Notes: a model not told the origin generated them from the letters alone. A stretch of DNA of 64,000 nt from Zoogloea sp. (GCA_016703645.1 JADJBR010000009.1:1251501-1315500); one strand, 5' to 3'; shown: positions 44,201-52,091, counted from the stretch's first letter. Numbers and translations are program-made.

Positions 44201-44371
44201 AGCACATCGACCCCCTCCATTACCACGCCGGTGGGCATGGGCCAGATCGTGAAGAACGTCTATCAGATCGACCTGCGCACCAGCAATGGGACCAAAACGG
44301 TAGAGGTTGCGAACCAGTCCAGCGCCGACGCGCTGATGGCTGTCCTGAAGGAATACGCCTCAAGGTCCTGA
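41261..44371 (+). CDS. Phage tail tape-measure protein
   Basis: A 1036-residue protein. Residues about 1-190 are Ala/Gln/Lys-rich coiled coil. Residues about 200-400 match the tape-measure N-terminal domain (segment GDEFNSVMEQSPRLAKALADGLG, then GELRKMAEAGELSSETVIRAL). A hydrophobic stretch with VANTAATQANTTAQIANNAA follows, then more coiled coil to the C-terminus. Such proteins set phage tail length and can help DNA entry. No other tail, capsid or lysis gene lies in the window, so its presence alone is odd. Confidence 0.82.
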   Translation: MAILSDDEVKLRLAVETTGAAGVGNLANNIETLAKDAGEAAPQFQALAAEIRNIGQQQIRVTGLEAAITGAKNARAAFVEARHQVEVLDKALADAKGAGANQSAIKLLESSLRSATAELGRTEKAWNQHKDQLSQARAAATAAGIDTKNLTQEHARLRAELGAATKAAAAQEQALQAQAKSAKTAGQQIAELKTLYAAWLSAQAAGSAVSGVAATADAYTNLTAKVKMAVGEGEAFTTTLEGIKEIALNTNASLDATATLFTKLADAGQKIGVGQADALRLTETVNQAIALSGASAQASDAALTQLIQGLQGGVLRGDEFNSVMEQSPRLAKALADGLGVTTGELRKMAEAGELSSETVIRALQGQARAIETEFGKLPPTIGRAITDLQTQWQIWIGELDQSTGASATAAAAIEGLAKNFDFLASALINTGQAYLAWKAYGIAAEFLALKTAVSATTVAKVADTTATVANTAATQANTTAQIANNAAKVGAVTAGDAAAASVGRLAGALSLVKGLGFAFLLANIVDIGKWLGEATAKAMGYGKAIEDSENKMRAAAKAAAEAAQADAELAQQKQLAADKALGLSEQSKKLVADFGSMTKAGDSAAAALEKIGKDLDLSNIKGIADAGAALDALAQRGKISADQVQDAWEGALKGIDLQAFEVNARAAFDESEQGARRLAAALEAQLGEALRRTGKDWGTLAGGINDAAQAAINDFDVLASRVDDIRAKGLDAGTALAASLDQAAAAASTEAAAKAVLDRWVELGNAGLVTGDRLTQGLAKAKDRFDELKPGINSLAEAFEALGLKSREALQEAEASAREAFEYIKSNGGTLAELQAAWEKYGAAAKAANGGILPDVLRLQDEMYKVGEAGEKAAEKIGDAWDRASEKLDDYSAAANREASGWVRNSAGEVLMAGVDLDALAAKYTSSLAQADEFKKLFGGFYQEASTRPEFYSSTQGLQFEAIVRSAAESAAAEAYRNVSSTSTPSITTPVGMGQIVKNVYQIDLRTSNGTKTVEVANQSSADALMAVLKEYASRS

Positions 44372-44398
44372 GGCCAGAGGCAGCAGCCCCCGCGCGGC

Positions 44399-44800
44399 TC
44401 ACCCGAGCCCGCGCTGGGCGCTGATAGCGGGTGTTACCACGTCGTGCCAGCGGCGATGGCACGACGGGCACAGGAAAGACTGCGGCCAGTGGTCAGCGTC
44501 TGACCCGAAAAGCGCGTAGGGCGCCCAGTGGTGCCTCTCTGCCCCATCGGCTCCACACACTTCGCACCTGGGGCGCTTCTTGTTGTACGCGGGTGGAATG
44601 TCTCGAATCACAAGGCCTTTTTTCTGAGCAGCCTTGGCGACCTTCTTGAACACAAAATGCTGCGTTCGCTCGCCGCATTCAGTGCAGCAGAACGGATAAG
44701 TCTCGTGACCGCCCAGGTTGATGCATCGACGCACCTCCCAGCTATCGCTGAAGCCGCACTTCTTGCAAGGCTCGTCCGGCCACTGAATGTCTTTGGTCAT
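44399..44800 (-). CDS. HNH-like zinc-finger protein
   Basis: A protein of 133 residues from the ATG at 44800. An N-terminal zinc ribbon (CKKCGF; CCTECGE) is followed by an HNH-type core CEVCGADGAERHHWAPYALFG and CPSCHRRWHDVV, with paired Cys and His. HNH proteins of this size are often phage nucleases. It is transcribed against the tape-measure gene and converges with it. Catalytic activity is plausible but not shown. Confidence 0.68.
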   Translation of the reverse strand: MTKDIQWPDEPCKKCGFSDSWEVRRCINLGGHETYPFCCTECGERTQHFVFKKVAKAAQKKGLVIRDIPPAYNKKRPRCEVCGADGAERHHWAPYALFGSDADHWPQSFLCPSCHRRWHDVVTPAISAQRGLG

Positions 44801-44884
44801 AGCACTGATCCTCCTGCCTGATTCAACGGCGCTTGAGCCAGCAGGATGACAATGGTTTTGACATGGGGCGATGCGGATTTTGGG

Positions 44885-45144
44885 TTGACACGGGTCCACG
44901 ACCCGGCCGATGATGTGCGCGTCGTTGAAACAGCAACGGCACGGGCTTGGCAGCCCGGTCTAACTTGGCGGACAACCGCTCCGCGCGGTTTTTTTACGTC
45001 CGCAGCATGGTGGCGCCCAATGGGCGGGCCGTGTGGGAGGGGAAACCCTGCCGGTTCCAAGTTACCGGTCTGCCAACCTGCACGGTTCCGCCCCCCAGCT
45101 TGGCAGCTGGATGGCGGTTTAACTGCCTAACTTGGAGCAACACC
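44885..45144 (+). ncRNA. P4-like immunity leader: antisense repeats and attenuator before the DUF3077 gene
   Basis: A promoter-like pair TTGACA (44885-44890) and GATGAT (44909-44914) starts the region. TAACTTGG occurs at 44961-44968 and 45128-45135, and its exact complement CCAAGTTA at 45057-45064 lies between them. An AACCGC/GCGGTT hairpin with T7 (44974-44995) follows the first copy. In satellite phage P4, a short CI RNA pairs with two flanking copies to end transcription early; the layout here is the same in outline. The encoded segment FYVRSMVAPNGRAVWEGKPCRFQVTGLPTC resembles Ash-type leaders. Confidence 0.55.
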
Positions 45145-45576
45145 ATGTCCCTTCCTGCCCTCAGTGCGCCTGCCTTCAGGCGTTGCACCCAGCGCCACGA
45201 CATCTTCGGCGACTCCGGCCTGTCCCTCTTTTCGGTTCGTGCTGGCGTGCCTGTGCCCGAGGCGCTCAATCAGGCATCCATGCTGATGACCTCTGCCGTA
45301 GAGGCGGCCTACCGCACCGCCGATGACGTGGGCAGCCCCACGGCCTTTGGTACGGCCTACCTCGTCGAAATGGCCAAGGGTGCCGTGGATGCCGCAGTGG
45401 GCGCCCTTCACCTCCAGCAGCGGGAGGACACAGCCCCCGACCCCATTGCATTCCTGCATGAGGCACTTGAAGACAGCCGCCAGAAGGCGGCACAGTCCAG
45501 AACGGCAAAGATGCGGGCCTATCACGACGGCCGCGCCTCTGCCTTCCAGATCGCCATTGCCACGCTGGAGGGCTGA
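45145..45576 (+). CDS. DUF3077-like protein
   Basis: A protein of 143 residues from the ATG at 45145, ten bases after the second TAACTTGG. LSLFSVRAGVPVPEALNQASMLM is the DUF3077 signature seen in pseudomonad and betaproteobacterial integrative elements. The rest is helical. It heads a tightly packed set of small genes leading to the DUF3987 gene. The function is unknown. Confidence 0.7.
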   Translation: MSLPALSAPAFRRCTQRHDIFGDSGLSLFSVRAGVPVPEALNQASMLMTSAVEAAYRTADDVGSPTAFGTAYLVEMAKGAVDAAVGALHLQQREDTAPDPIAFLHEALEDSRQKAAQSRTAKMRAYHDGRASAFQIAIATLEG

Positions 45577-45579
45577 ACC

Positions 45580-45834
45580 ATGAACGCCAAAACTTCCGCT
45601 GCTGCGTCGATTTCGAACGACGACATTGAAACGTGCTTGACCTACTGCACCCAGGCCTTTGCCCAGCTTGAAGCCCTGCTGCACGTGATCAAACAGCAAG
45701 CCCCCGAGCACTCCATCACCGCCCGCCTCGCCAGCCTGGGCGAGCACCTGGCCTGCGAGATGGAGAACCAGGTCGACTGCATCCTCGAGCAACTGCCCGC
45801 CGGCGATGCGATCACCAGCGAGGTGACGCAATGA
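45580..45834 (+). CDS. Small unknown helical protein
   Basis: An 84-residue acidic, helical protein (DDIETCLTYCTQAFAQLEALL; ARLASLGEHLACEMENQVD) with no known domain. It starts 3 bp after the DUF3077 gene and overlaps the next by ATGA, so it belongs to the same operon. The helical pattern is similar in style to DUF3077-type proteins. Confidence 0.65.
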   Translation: MNAKTSAAASISNDDIETCLTYCTQAFAQLEALLHVIKQQAPEHSITARLASLGEHLACEMENQVDCILEQLPAGDAITSEVTQ

Positions 45835-46136
45835 ACGCCCGTCACCCTCACGGCGCCATGCCGCGGCCTTCGCTTCCGCAACCTGCCAGGGCTGGGCGGC
45901 CCGCTGGACGTCATCCCGGCCTGATCGTCCGCGAACCGTTGGCCATTGGCGACCGCGTGCGCACCCTCCTTGCCGCCCGAACGGGCACCGTGATGAAGGT
46001 CTATCCCGATGGTTCGGCCTGCATCACCTGGGACGACAAGCCGGCGCCGCTCTGTCTCGGTCACGAGCGTGTGCCCCGGGCCTCGCTCATCGTCTTGGGC
46101 GCCAGCGTCACCGAGAGCAAAGGAGGTGAAGCATGA
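45831..46136 (+). CDS. Small unknown basic protein of the element operon
   Basis: A 101-residue protein, Pro/Arg-rich at the N-terminus. The C-terminal half reads GDRVRTLLAARTGTVMKVYPDGSACITWDD, which looks like a small SH3-like or KOW-type beta barrel. It overlaps both neighbours by four bases. Nucleic-acid binding is possible from the barrel pattern; no family is assigned. Confidence 0.65.
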   Translation: MNARHPHGAMPRPSLPQPARAGRPAGRHPGLIVREPLAIGDRVRTLLAARTGTVMKVYPDGSACITWDDKPAPLCLGHERVPRASLIVLGASVTESKGGEA

Positions 46137-46465
46137 GCTGGGTCACTGACGCATTTGCGGTGCTCTTCCGCCACGCTGAAGACCGCCTGACGCTCGATGA
46201 ATTGGATGAGCTGTCGAGCCTTGCCGGAGTTGCTGGTGAAGAGGCTCAAAACCTCTCCCACATCTGCGAGGGGCTGGCGGGGCTCGTCATCGCTGACGGC
46301 GGTCCAGAAGGCCCGGGGACCGGCAATTTCCAGTCGGCTGCCAGCGTGGCCGATCTGTTTTCCCATCTCGCGCATAGCCTGGATGTCATTTCCGGAATGA
46401 TCGATGCGGGCCAGGCTGCCCAGCACCGGGCGCAGGTTCTTCGTGACCAGGAGGTGCCGGAATGA
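46133..46465 (+). CDS. Small unknown acidic protein of the element operon
   Basis: A 110-residue protein, mostly helical (DELDELSSLAGVAGEEAQNLSHICEGL; VADLFSHLAHSLDVISGMI). It resembles the helical pattern of the gene at 45580. It overlaps the preceding and following starts by ATGA. No function is recognised. Confidence 0.65.
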   Translation: MSWVTDAFAVLFRHAEDRLTLDELDELSSLAGVAGEEAQNLSHICEGLAGLVIADGGPEGPGTGNFQSAASVADLFSHLAHSLDVISGMIDAGQAAQHRAQVLRDQEVPE

Positions 46466-46554
46466 ACACGCTCACCCTGTACCGGCTCCTGCGCCGCTTC
46501 ACGGGCACGGCTAGGGCTTATCGCCTCACCTTTGCCAGGAGGGCTTGGTCATGA
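46462..46554 (+). CDS. Very small ORF (30 residues) in the element operon
   Basis: A 30-codon frame, MNTLTLYRLLRRFTGTARAY and on, highly basic, linked by ATGA overlaps at both ends to its neighbours. The unbroken chain of overlapping stop/start codons supports translation, at least as a coupling leader for the next gene. No function is known. Confidence 0.5.
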   Translation: MNTLTLYRLLRRFTGTARAYRLTFARRAWS

Positions 46555-46958
46555 CCATGCCCGACACGGCTCCCCATGTGTCCTGGCGATGCTCCCCAGG
46601 CCGCCGGCTGCCCGCCCACGCCCGCGACCTGGCGGACGCCAGGGCTCGGGATCTGGTCCCCGCACAGCGCCAGGTCGTCGTCTATCTGGACCGCTGGCCA
46701 GCCGGGCCGGTGACGGGCCTGGGGCCCGCCATCTGCTGCCCGCCGGACTTCCATCCCGGCCGCCTGGATTGGCGCTACCTGGCGGCCCTGTCGGTGCTGG
46801 TGGTGACGCCGCCGGCGCCCGACCCGGAGCGCCTGCGCCACCTGCTGGCCGAGCTGGTGGCGGTGCGCCCTTTGCGGCTTGTGCTGCTGCACCCCAGGGG
46901 CATGCCTGCGGCTCAGTTCATTGTCAGTGCGGCCCGCGGGCGGGAGGTGCAGCCATGA
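46551..46958 (+). CDS. Unknown protein of the element operon
   Basis: A protein of 135 residues from the ATG at 46551 (an in-frame start at 46545 is possible). It has ARDLADARARDLVPAQRQVVVYLDRWP and a C-terminal alpha/beta pattern (LRLVLLHPRGMPAAQFIVSA). Similar genes precede DUF3987-type genes in other integrative elements, by recollection only. It overlaps both neighbours by four bases. Confidence 0.65.
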   Translation: MTMPDTAPHVSWRCSPGRRLPAHARDLADARARDLVPAQRQVVVYLDRWPAGPVTGLGPAICCPPDFHPGRLDWRYLAALSVLVVTPPAPDPERLRHLLAELVAVRPLRLVLLHPRGMPAAQFIVSAARGREVQP

Positions 46959-48535
46959 CTGCCCGCCCGCCATTCGAACCCGCCAGCCCGGCCGAACGCG
47001 CCGCCCTGGCCCCGGCCATCGGCGACCCACGCACCTGGCCAGTCGCCTCCTGGCCCGATCCCCAGCCCTTGCCCGAGGGCCTGGCCCCGGTGGCCCCCTT
47101 CGATTACGCCCTGCTGCCCGACCGCCTGCGCCCCTGGGTGCAGGACGTTGCCGAGCGGATGCAATGCCCGCCCGACTTCGTGGCGGTGCCCATGGTGGCC
47201 GCCCTGGGGAGCCTGATCGGCCGGCGCTGTGCGATCCGCCCCCAAGCCTTCAGCGACTGGCAGGAATTCCCCAACCTGTGGGGCTGCATCGTGGGCCGGC
47301 CGGGGATGATGAAGAGCCCCGCCATGATGGCGGCCCTGGCCCCGCTGGTGCGCCTGGAGGCCCGCGCCCTGGATGAATGGACCGCCGCCCAAGGCCAGTG
47401 GCGGGCAGAAAGCGAGATCGCCAAGGCCCGAGCCGAAGCCCGCAAGAGCGAAGCCACCAGGGCGCTGCGGAAAGACCCGAACGCCCTGGTGGACGTGGCC
47501 AGCTTCCTGAGCCCTGATGCCGACGAAGCCCCCATCCTGCGCCGCTACACCGTGGCCAGCGCCACCGTGGAAGCCCTGGCCGAGAAGCTCATCGAGAACC
47601 CCCGCGGGCTGCTGGTGGTACGGGACGAGCTGCCCGGCTGGCTTGCCGGCCTGGACAGAGAGGATGCAGCGGAGCTGCGCGCCTTCCTCATGACCGGCTG
47701 GAACGGCAAGGACGGATGGACCTTCGACCGCATCGGGCGTGGCCACCGGCGCGTGCCGGCCGTGTGCCTTGGCGTGATCGGCGGCGCCCAGCCTGGCCCC
47801 CTGGGCGAATACCTGCGAGCCGCCATGCGCGGCGGGGCATCGGATGACGGCATGCTCGCCCGCTTCGGCCTGCTGGTGTGGCCCGAGACGGGCGGCGCCT
47901 GGAAGAACGTGGACCGCTACCCCGACGGCCCCGCCAAGGAAGCCGCCTTCCAGGTGTTCGAGGATCTGGACGCCCTCGATCCCCTGGCCCGAGGTGCCGA
48001 GCAGGAAGCCCCGGACGGTCCGCCCTTCCTGCGCTTCGACCCGGAAGCCCTGGAGGCCTTCACCGAATGGCGCACGGGCTTTGAGGCGGAGCTGCGCACG
48101 GGGGATCTATACCCGGCCCTGGAATCCCACCTGGCCAAGTACCGCAAGCTGGTGCCCGCCCTGGCCCTGGCCTTCCACCTGGCAGACGGCCACCACGGCC
48201 CGGTGGGCTTCGCCTCCACCCTGCGGGCACTTCACTGGGGCGTGTATCTGCAAACGCATGCCCGGCGCTGCTACGGGGTGGCCCAGTCGGGCGAGGTAGA
48301 TACGGCCAGGCGGATACTGGAGCGGGTGAGGAAGGGGGATCTGCTGCGGGAGGGGTTTGGAAGCCGGGATGTGTGGCGCCCGGGGTGGTCCGGCCTGGCC
48401 GATCAGAAGCGTGTGACGGAAGGGCTTGGGCTGCTGGTGGAGCTGGGGCACCTGGAGGAGTGGCAAGAGCCTTCCAGGACAAAGCCCCGCACCCTGTACG
48501 TGGTCAATCCCAAGGCTGTGCCGGTGCGGCACTGA
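46955..48535 (+). CDS. DUF3987-type helicase/primase-associated protein
   Basis: A protein of 526 residues from the ATG at 46955. The family pattern is seen: PPDFVAVPMVAALGSLIGRRCAIRPQ, then WGCIVGRPGMMKSPAMMAAL (a P-loop variant GRPGMMKSP) and LLVVRDELPGWLAGL as a Walker-B-like site. DUF3987 proteins act in replication of phages and mobile elements. The 3' part (48241-48352), encoding VYLQTHARRCYGVAQSGE, recurs as fragments at 51231 and 53909. It ends the operon that began at 45145. Confidence 0.82.
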   Translation: MTARPPFEPASPAERAALAPAIGDPRTWPVASWPDPQPLPEGLAPVAPFDYALLPDRLRPWVQDVAERMQCPPDFVAVPMVAALGSLIGRRCAIRPQAFSDWQEFPNLWGCIVGRPGMMKSPAMMAALAPLVRLEARALDEWTAAQGQWRAESEIAKARAEARKSEATRALRKDPNALVDVASFLSPDADEAPILRRYTVASATVEALAEKLIENPRGLLVVRDELPGWLAGLDREDAAELRAFLMTGWNGKDGWTFDRIGRGHRRVPAVCLGVIGGAQPGPLGEYLRAAMRGGASDDGMLARFGLLVWPETGGAWKNVDRYPDGPAKEAAFQVFEDLDALDPLARGAEQEAPDGPPFLRFDPEALEAFTEWRTGFEAELRTGDLYPALESHLAKYRKLVPALALAFHLADGHHGPVGFASTLRALHWGVYLQTHARRCYGVAQSGEVDTARRILERVRKGDLLREGFGSRDVWRPGWSGLADQKRVTEGLGLLVELGHLEEWQEPSRTKPRTLYVVNPKAVPVRH

Positions 48536-48600
48536 GGGGAATTTCTGCCGATGTGCGCCAAGACCGTACTGCCAAAACTGTCTTTTCTGGATTTGGCAGT
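48520..48600 (+). repeat. Repeat around the DUF3987 stop (copies at 51074-51154 and 51341-51377)
   Basis: This 81-bp stretch spans the end of the DUF3987 gene and continues TGTGCGCC...ACCGTACTGCCAAAACTGTC. A near copy lies at 51074-51154, and a shorter one at 51341-51377. The two long copies flank the cargo gene and IS copy 2. Confidence 0.8.
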
Positions 48601-48875
48601 ACGCCTCATGGATGAATATGGAGTTGCACCTTCCCCGTCTTCTTACCGTTGCTCACGAGCGAACACCTCCGTCATGCGGGAAAACAGCGCAAAGGACGGC
48701 GGAGATTGCACTATCTCGATCCCAATCATGCAGATTGGTCGTGGCTAGAGTTTTGATTTTTTCCAACATCCAGCGCTGACGAATGTCGTTGATCGCCAGG
48801 GAGATGGCGGCCCCCCGCGTCAGAATAGTTGTCGCCTCTCTATGATGTTGAACCTGGGGGCGACAAGGATGAGAG

Positions 48876-49349
48876 ATGGCTCGGTACGGAGAAGCATTCA
48901 GGAACAGAGCGGTGGCGCGGTTGTTGCCGCCGGAGAGCGCCCAAGTGGGCGTGGTATCACAAGAGATTGGGGTTTCGGTGCAGACATTGGAACGATGGCG
49001 TGAGGATGCGCAGTCCAGGCCCGCCCGAGGGCGGGCCTGGACTGCGCGCGCCCGACTCGAAGCGGTGATCACTGCGGCGGCGATGGACGAGGCCGGCAAG
49101 AGCGCCTGGTGTCGTGAGCACGGCGTATATCCGGCCGAACTCGATCAGTGGTGTGCCAGCGCCACCGCGGCCTTGGCCGAGCCCGAGGAGGCCCGCGCCA
49201 GTCCGCAAACCACCCGGCAAGACAAGAAGCGGATCAAGGAGCTCGAACGCGAACTGCTGCGCAAAGACCGGGCGCTGGCCGAAACGGCAGCTCTACTGGT
49301 CCTGTCAAAAAAAGTCGCGGCGATCTTCAACAAGGGAGAGGGCGAATGA
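48876..49349 (+). CDS. IS3-family transposase OrfA
   Basis: A 157-residue protein with an N-terminal helix-turn-helix (EAFRNRAVARLL, then QEIGVSVQTLERW), a second HTH-like part (WCREHGVYPAELDQW) and a C-terminal leucine-zipper-like helix (KKRIKELERELLRKDRALAETAALL). It binds the IS ends. It ends in ATGA overlap with orfB. The A7 run in codons for SKK would allow a -1 frameshift to give OrfAB. Confidence 0.9.
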   Translation: MARYGEAFRNRAVARLLPPESAQVGVVSQEIGVSVQTLERWREDAQSRPARGRAWTARARLEAVITAAAMDEAGKSAWCREHGVYPAELDQWCASATAALAEPEEARASPQTTRQDKKRIKELERELLRKDRALAETAALLVLSKKVAAIFNKGEGE

Positions 49350-50437
49350 TCGGCCTCGAAGATCGCCAGGCACTGGCCCGAGATATCCATGTTGCGCAGG
49401 CGGCAGGCGCGCGCTTGAAGCCCGCCTGCGAGATAGCCGGCATCAACTTGCGCACGCTGCAACGCTGGCACGCTGGCGAAGGCCTTGTCGGCGGTGATCG
49501 CAGGCCGCAGGCAGTGCGCCCTGTACCGCCCCATGCCCTCTCTGAGGCCGAGCGCGCTCAGGTGCTGGCCGTCGCCAATGCGCCGCGCTTTGCCGCCGTG
49601 CCGCCGGCGCGCATCGTGCCCATGCTGGCCGACGAAGGGGTCTATCTGGCCAGCGAATCCACCTTCAGCCGCATCCTGCGCGCGCATGGGCAATCCGCTC
49701 ACCGTGGGCGCGCCAAGACACCCAAGGCGGTCCGGCCGCCGACCACGCACATCGCTACCGCCGTGCGCCAGGTTTGGTGCTGGGACATGACCTACCTGCC
49801 GGCACAAGTCACGGGGCGCTGGTTCCACCTTTACCTGATTCTCGACTTGTACAGCCGCAAGATCGTCGGCTGGGAGGTGCATGATAGCGACCATGCCGAC
49901 CATGCCGCCCATCTGGTGCGCCGCACGGCGCTGGCCGAAGGGATTGCCGCCTTGAGCGCCAAGCCGGTTCTGCACGGCGACAACGGCTCGACCTTGAAAG
50001 CCACGACGGTACTGGCCATGCTCAACTGGCTGGGCGTCAAACCCTCGTACTCGCGCCCACGGGTCAGCGATGACAATGCCTATGCCGAGTCGCTGTTTCG
50101 CACCGCCAAGTACCGGCCCGAGTTTCCCACCCGAGGCTTCGCCGACCTCGACGAGGCGCGCGCCTGGGCAGCCGGCTTCGTCCAGTGGTACAACGTCGAT
50201 CATCGTCACAGCGGTATCCGCTACGTCAGTCCGGCCCAGCGCCATGCCGGTGAGGATCAGGCGATTCTGGCTGCCAGGCATGCTCTTTACACCGAGGCTC
50301 GCGAACTCAACCCGGCGCGTTGGTCCGGCAATACGCGCAACTGGTCGCCCATTGGCGCAGTCACGCTCAACCCGGAACGTGAGTCCGTCATAAAGACGCA
50401 TTTGCCTGACGTGAATACTCAACAGTTGGCTGCATGA
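49346..50437 (+). CDS. IS3-family transposase OrfB (DDE integrase domain)
   Basis: A protein of 363 residues from the ATG at 49346; the frame is open from 49148, consistent with frameshift fusion to OrfA. An HTH_21-type segment is followed by the retroviral-integrase-like core with the DDE triad: Asp in WCWDMTYL, Asp in LHGDNGSTLKA, Glu in NAYAESLFRTAKY. FVQWYNVDHRHSGIRYVSP is the family C-terminal motif. It looks fully intact. Confidence 0.93.
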   Translation: MIGLEDRQALARDIHVAQAAGARLKPACEIAGINLRTLQRWHAGEGLVGGDRRPQAVRPVPPHALSEAERAQVLAVANAPRFAAVPPARIVPMLADEGVYLASESTFSRILRAHGQSAHRGRAKTPKAVRPPTTHIATAVRQVWCWDMTYLPAQVTGRWFHLYLILDLYSRKIVGWEVHDSDHADHAAHLVRRTALAEGIAALSAKPVLHGDNGSTLKATTVLAMLNWLGVKPSYSRPRVSDDNAYAESLFRTAKYRPEFPTRGFADLDEARAWAAGFVQWYNVDHRHSGIRYVSPAQRHAGEDQAILAARHALYTEARELNPARWSGNTRNWSPIGAVTLNPERESVIKTHLPDVNTQQLAA

Positions 50438-51230
50438 CCGAGGCGACAACTACCTTGACGCGCGCCGGCGGCCTGCTCTCCTTCCGTCGTATTTCCATGA
50501 TGGGCCTGCAATTCCTCATAGGCGTATTGCAGATCCACAGTCCTTTCCGTCTGTTCTGCCATCATTCGAAGTGTTTTTCTAGTATCAGACGTGCATTCCA
50601 AGTCCTCTTCTTGATCGTAATTCGCTCGACGAACTACATCCAAAGGGCTTTGGTCAGGCAGTTCGGACGTGGTTTCGACAAAGTGCTTAAAGCGCTCGAT
50701 AAAGTCTTTTCGCGCCTCAGCATCGTCACCAGGGATGCTCTCAAAGGCTCGAGCGAACCCATCAGCGATCTCATGAGTTCGGATAATGGCCTGAAGACGC
50801 TCTTGTCTTCTGTTCTGTCTAACATCCGTCTCAGTGGAGGCGGTCAAGGCATTGATCCACTCTACGATTCCGAGCGGATAGGATTGAGCAGTCTGGATAT
50901 CAGGGTGGATCATGAACGTAGCCTCGTTGAAATCGAGCTAAAGCGTATCGTGGAATCAAGGATGAATTCTATCGACCAAACTTCGAAATTCATCAGGATA
51001 ACGAGATCGTTTCACGGTGGTGACGATTGTAGCTAAGCAGTCTTGTAGTGTTGGGTGTCCAGTGTCATTCGTAGCCGGTGCAGCACTGAGGGAAATTATT
51101 GCCCATGTGCGCCCGGACCGTACTGCCAAAACTGTCTTTTCTTAATTTGGCAGTTTTGGCAGTGACCTCACGGGGGGCGTGGGGGAAATTTTCGGGCGTG
51201 GCCCGGACCTTGCGGCGCAGCCCTGGAGCA

Positions 51231-51343
51231 CGTACCGGCAGACGCATTCCCGGCGCTGCTGCGGGGTGGCCCAGTCGGGCGAGAAGGACACGGCCCGGCG
51301 GATACTGGAGCGGATCGCAAGGGGCGATCTGCTGCGACGCTGA
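51231..51343 (+). pseudogene. Fragment of a DUF3987 gene
   Basis: The frame reads TYRQTHSRRCCGVAQSGEKDTARRILERIARGDLLRR-stop, closely matching YLQTHARRCYGVAQSGEVDTARRILERVRKGDLLRE of the intact gene at 46955. It has no start of its own. It lies between two copies of the repeat at the DUF3987 stop. Bases 50914-51230 before it hold only the upstream region of the split gene and that repeat. Confidence 0.82.
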
Positions 51344-51379
51344 CCGGAATCTCTGCCCATGCGCACCTGGACCGTACCA

Positions 51380-52003
51380 TCACGGCGCCCGTGGCGCCGC
51401 GCAAGTCAGCAAGTCAGGCCGTGGGGTGTCGTGGAGCATGGACAAGGCCTCGGCGTCCGACTTGCACCGCAACCATTCACCCCATGCGCCATCGGGCAAG
51501 ATCACCACGCTCCGCTTTTCGTCCTCGGGTTTGTGGAAGCGCCTGAAAACCGGGTCGTTGTCGGCGTTGATGGTGAGCATGGAAAACGACCACGACGGCC
51601 GGCCATCGTCCTTGAGGCTGCGCTCCCAGATCCCGGCCAGGCCCATGGGCTTGCCGTCCTCCCTTTCGATCCGCCAGCGGACGGCCCTCCCGCTTTCGTA
51701 GCAAGGCTCGAAGACGGCATCGGCCGGGATGATGCAGAGCTGCCCCCGCGTCCATGCTGTGCGGAACGAGGGCTTCTCCCCGACCGTCTCTGACCTGGCG
51801 TTGTAGGTGCTGCGGGCAATCTTCGTGTCCTTCGCCCATCCAGGTATCAGACCGAAGCAAGCCGGCACCCAGATGCGGGGGGCGAAGTTCGTCACAACTG
51901 GGCAGACGGATCCTGGGTAGGCCTCGCTGTAGTGGAAATCCGGCGGAGGCAGGGGAAAGACTGCCAAGGCTTCAGGGGTGGAGGGGCGGTAGTTCGCGCA
52001 CAT
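51380..52003 (-). CDS. SOS response-associated peptidase (SRAP/YedK/HMCES family)
   Basis: A protein of 207 residues from the ATG at 52003, so that the catalytic Cys follows Met (MCANYRP); the upstream in-frame start at 52021 would bury it. Family sites are NARSET (Asn in the active site), IIPADAVFEP with the Glu, and FHKPEDEKRSVV with the His. SRAP proteins cross-link to abasic sites in single-stranded DNA and protect them. It is divergent from umuD, with a LexA box between them, so it is probably SOS-induced. Confidence 0.9.
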   Translation of the reverse strand: MCANYRPSTPEALAVFPLPPPDFHYSEAYPGSVCPVVTNFAPRIWVPACFGLIPGWAKDTKIARSTYNARSETVGEKPSFRTAWTRGQLCIIPADAVFEPCYESGRAVRWRIEREDGKPMGLAGIWERSLKDDGRPSWSFSMLTINADNDPVFRRFHKPEDEKRSVVILPDGAWGEWLRCKSDAEALSMLHDTPRPDLLTCAAPRAP

Positions 52004-52037
52004 GGATGAAGCGTAGCGCATCGGCAGAAAGGCTGCT

Positions 52038-52071
52038 TTGACGAGGGCACGATGACTGTATATGTTTACAG
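52038..52071. promoter_or_regulatory. LexA box and umuD promoter
   Basis: CTG-TATATGTTTA-CAG (52056-52071) fits the LexA consensus CTG-N10-CAG. Rightward, the -35 TTGACG (52038-52043), a 17-bp spacer and the -10 TATGTT (52061-52066) overlap it, so LexA would block RNA polymerase. The divergent SRAP gene lies 53 bp to the left. Confidence 0.85.
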
Positions 52072-52091
52072 TTTTACCCTTGATTCACGCC

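Larger units (their letters stand above)
48813..50467 (+). mobile_element. IS3-family insertion sequence, intact copy 2
   Basis: 1655 bp, with imperfect terminal inverted repeats (left CCCCGCGTCAGAATAGTTG; right, complement CGGCGCGCGTCAAGGTAGTTG) and a GCGGCC direct repeat on both sides. It carries orfA and orfB in the usual IS3 arrangement with an A7 slippery run at 49307-49313. Copy 1 at 34455 is a gapped version of the same element. Confidence 0.9.
48653..50913 (-). pseudogene. Unknown gene split by IS copy 2
   Basis: The 5' part (50913 down to about 50468) encodes about 148 residues, charged and helical, ending NTTEGEQAA. The 3' part left of the IS (48812 down to 48653) continues AAISLAINDIRQRWMLEKIKTL and ends DGGVRS-stop. 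A GCGGCC duplication flanks the IS (48807-48812 and 50468-50473); deleting the IS and one copy restores a single frame of about 198 residues. The family is not recognised. In its present state the last 16 residues would come from IS sequence. Confidence 0.82.
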
